From Nonomuraea basaltis (GTDB lineage Bacteria > Actinomycetota > Actinomycetes > Streptosporangiales > Streptosporangiaceae), in assembly GCF_005893125.1 (NCBI RefSeq), contig NZ_VCJS01000064.1, positions 1-61,077 on the forward strand: DNA of 61,077 nucleotides, written 5' to 3'. The notes below the pieces were generated by a model that saw only the letters and a program-made list of their open reading frames with translations, was not told the origin of the DNA and searched no databases. The translations under genes were made by a program, and so were the position numbers. Below are positions 60,801-61,077 of this stretch, in pieces. Position 1 is the first letter of the stretch. Each line of letters starts with the position of its first letter.

Positions 60801-61077
60801 TCACAGGGTCACCTCCGCCGGGATCTTGTCGGGCCGCAGCCCGCGCCACACAGGGTGTCGCAGCCGCTGCTCGTCGGTCCACATCGTGTAGGCCACCTCC
60901 CCGACCAATTCGGGCCTAACCCACCGATTCCGCCACGGAACCTCGTTGCTGAACGGGCTGCTCGCGATCTCCAGCGGCCGCAGCCGCCGGTAGAGGTCGT
61001 CGAGCACGGCGTCGGTGAACCCGCTGCCGACGTGTCCCACGTACGTCAATCCTGCGTCCGTGAACACTCCCATGACC
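60801..61077 (-). CDS. ATP-dependent DNA ligase, C-terminal part (cut by window end)
   Basis: The last 92 or so codons of a LigD-type DNA ligase. The sequence VGHVGSGFTDAVLDDLYRRL followed by RPELVGEVAYTMWTDEQRLRHPVWRGLRPDKIP is the C-terminal OB-fold end of such ligases, which seals nicks in end joining. The nucleotidyl-transfer domain is outside the window. It stops 22 bases before the polymerase gene, so polymerase and ligase are separate genes in one transcript. Confidence 0.9.
   Translation of the reverse strand, partial: VMGVFTDAGLTYVGHVGSGFTDAVLDDLYRRLRPLEIASSPFSNEVPWRNRWVRPELVGEVAYTMWTDEQRLRHPVWRGLRPDKIPAEVTL

Overview
The window is 61 kb of very GC-rich DNA with dense, mostly short-spaced genes and frequent GTG starts. 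It carries actinobacterial marker families: MshB for mycothiol, DUF3117, DUF3107, DUF6113, a SigE/anti-sigma/HtrA/TatB block and actinobacterial-type DapC/DapD/DapE. Gene content and order point to a filamentous actinomycete, most likely a Streptosporangiales (Nonomuraea- or Streptosporangium-like) chromosome. That assignment is inference, not proof. Positions 1-19 match the Nextera/Tn5 mosaic end at 18 of 19 bases, so the window starts at a contig end carrying library adapter and the first gene is cut there. No tRNA, rRNA, CRISPR array, insertion sequence or prophage was seen.

Layout. 1-11.3 kb: a cut secreted alpha/beta hydrolase, an orphan sugar-type ABC permease, an S9 peptidase, mshB with its DUF6113 partner, a flavin reductase, a secreted Pro/Thr-repeat protein, a small HEXXH membrane protein, a membrane protein and a penicillin-acylase-family enzyme. 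11.5-19.0 kb (minus strand): the least explained part, one apparent operon of a 792-aa protein, an SF1 helicase with an N-terminal RelE/ParE-like domain, a 616-aa paralogue of the first protein carrying sigma-region-4-like and winged-helix DNA-binding segments, and a cysteinyl-tRNA-synthetase-like enzyme. 19.1-21.4 kb: a methyltransferase, a solute-binding lipoprotein and a stand-alone SH3-like protein.

21.4-43.5 kb follows the order of the Mycobacterium tuberculosis Rv1177-Rv1229 region: ferredoxin, dapC, dapD, dapE, two LOG-family proteins, a DivIVA-like protein, tag, DUF3117, pepA, O-methyltransferase, sigE, anti-sigma, htrA, tatB and mrp. folP and gpgS are missing from their usual place. 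An enoyl-CoA hydratase/PaaX pair is inserted. Three dap genes supply diaminopimelate for lysine and peptidoglycan, and the SigE block is an envelope-stress module. An SigE-like promoter lies upstream of sigE, and a second lies 33 bases before a 1014-aa membrane-anchored propeller-like protein at 46.1 kb.

43.5-61 kb: CoA-ester lyase, membrane and secreted proteins, a CPBP protease, Nudix, DUF6758, a metallo-beta-lactamase-fold protein that has lost most metal ligands, a RecB-type nuclease, MFS transporter, MpaB-family oxygenase, alpha/beta hydrolase, a broken GNAT gene, and then a block resembling Rv3208-Rv3211 (DEAD-box helicase, MiaE-like ferritin fold, DUF3107, TetR). The end holds an NHEJ pair, with LigD polymerase and ligase as separate genes; the ligase is cut by the window end. 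Many gene ends carry strong inverted repeats, several overlapping the stop codon.
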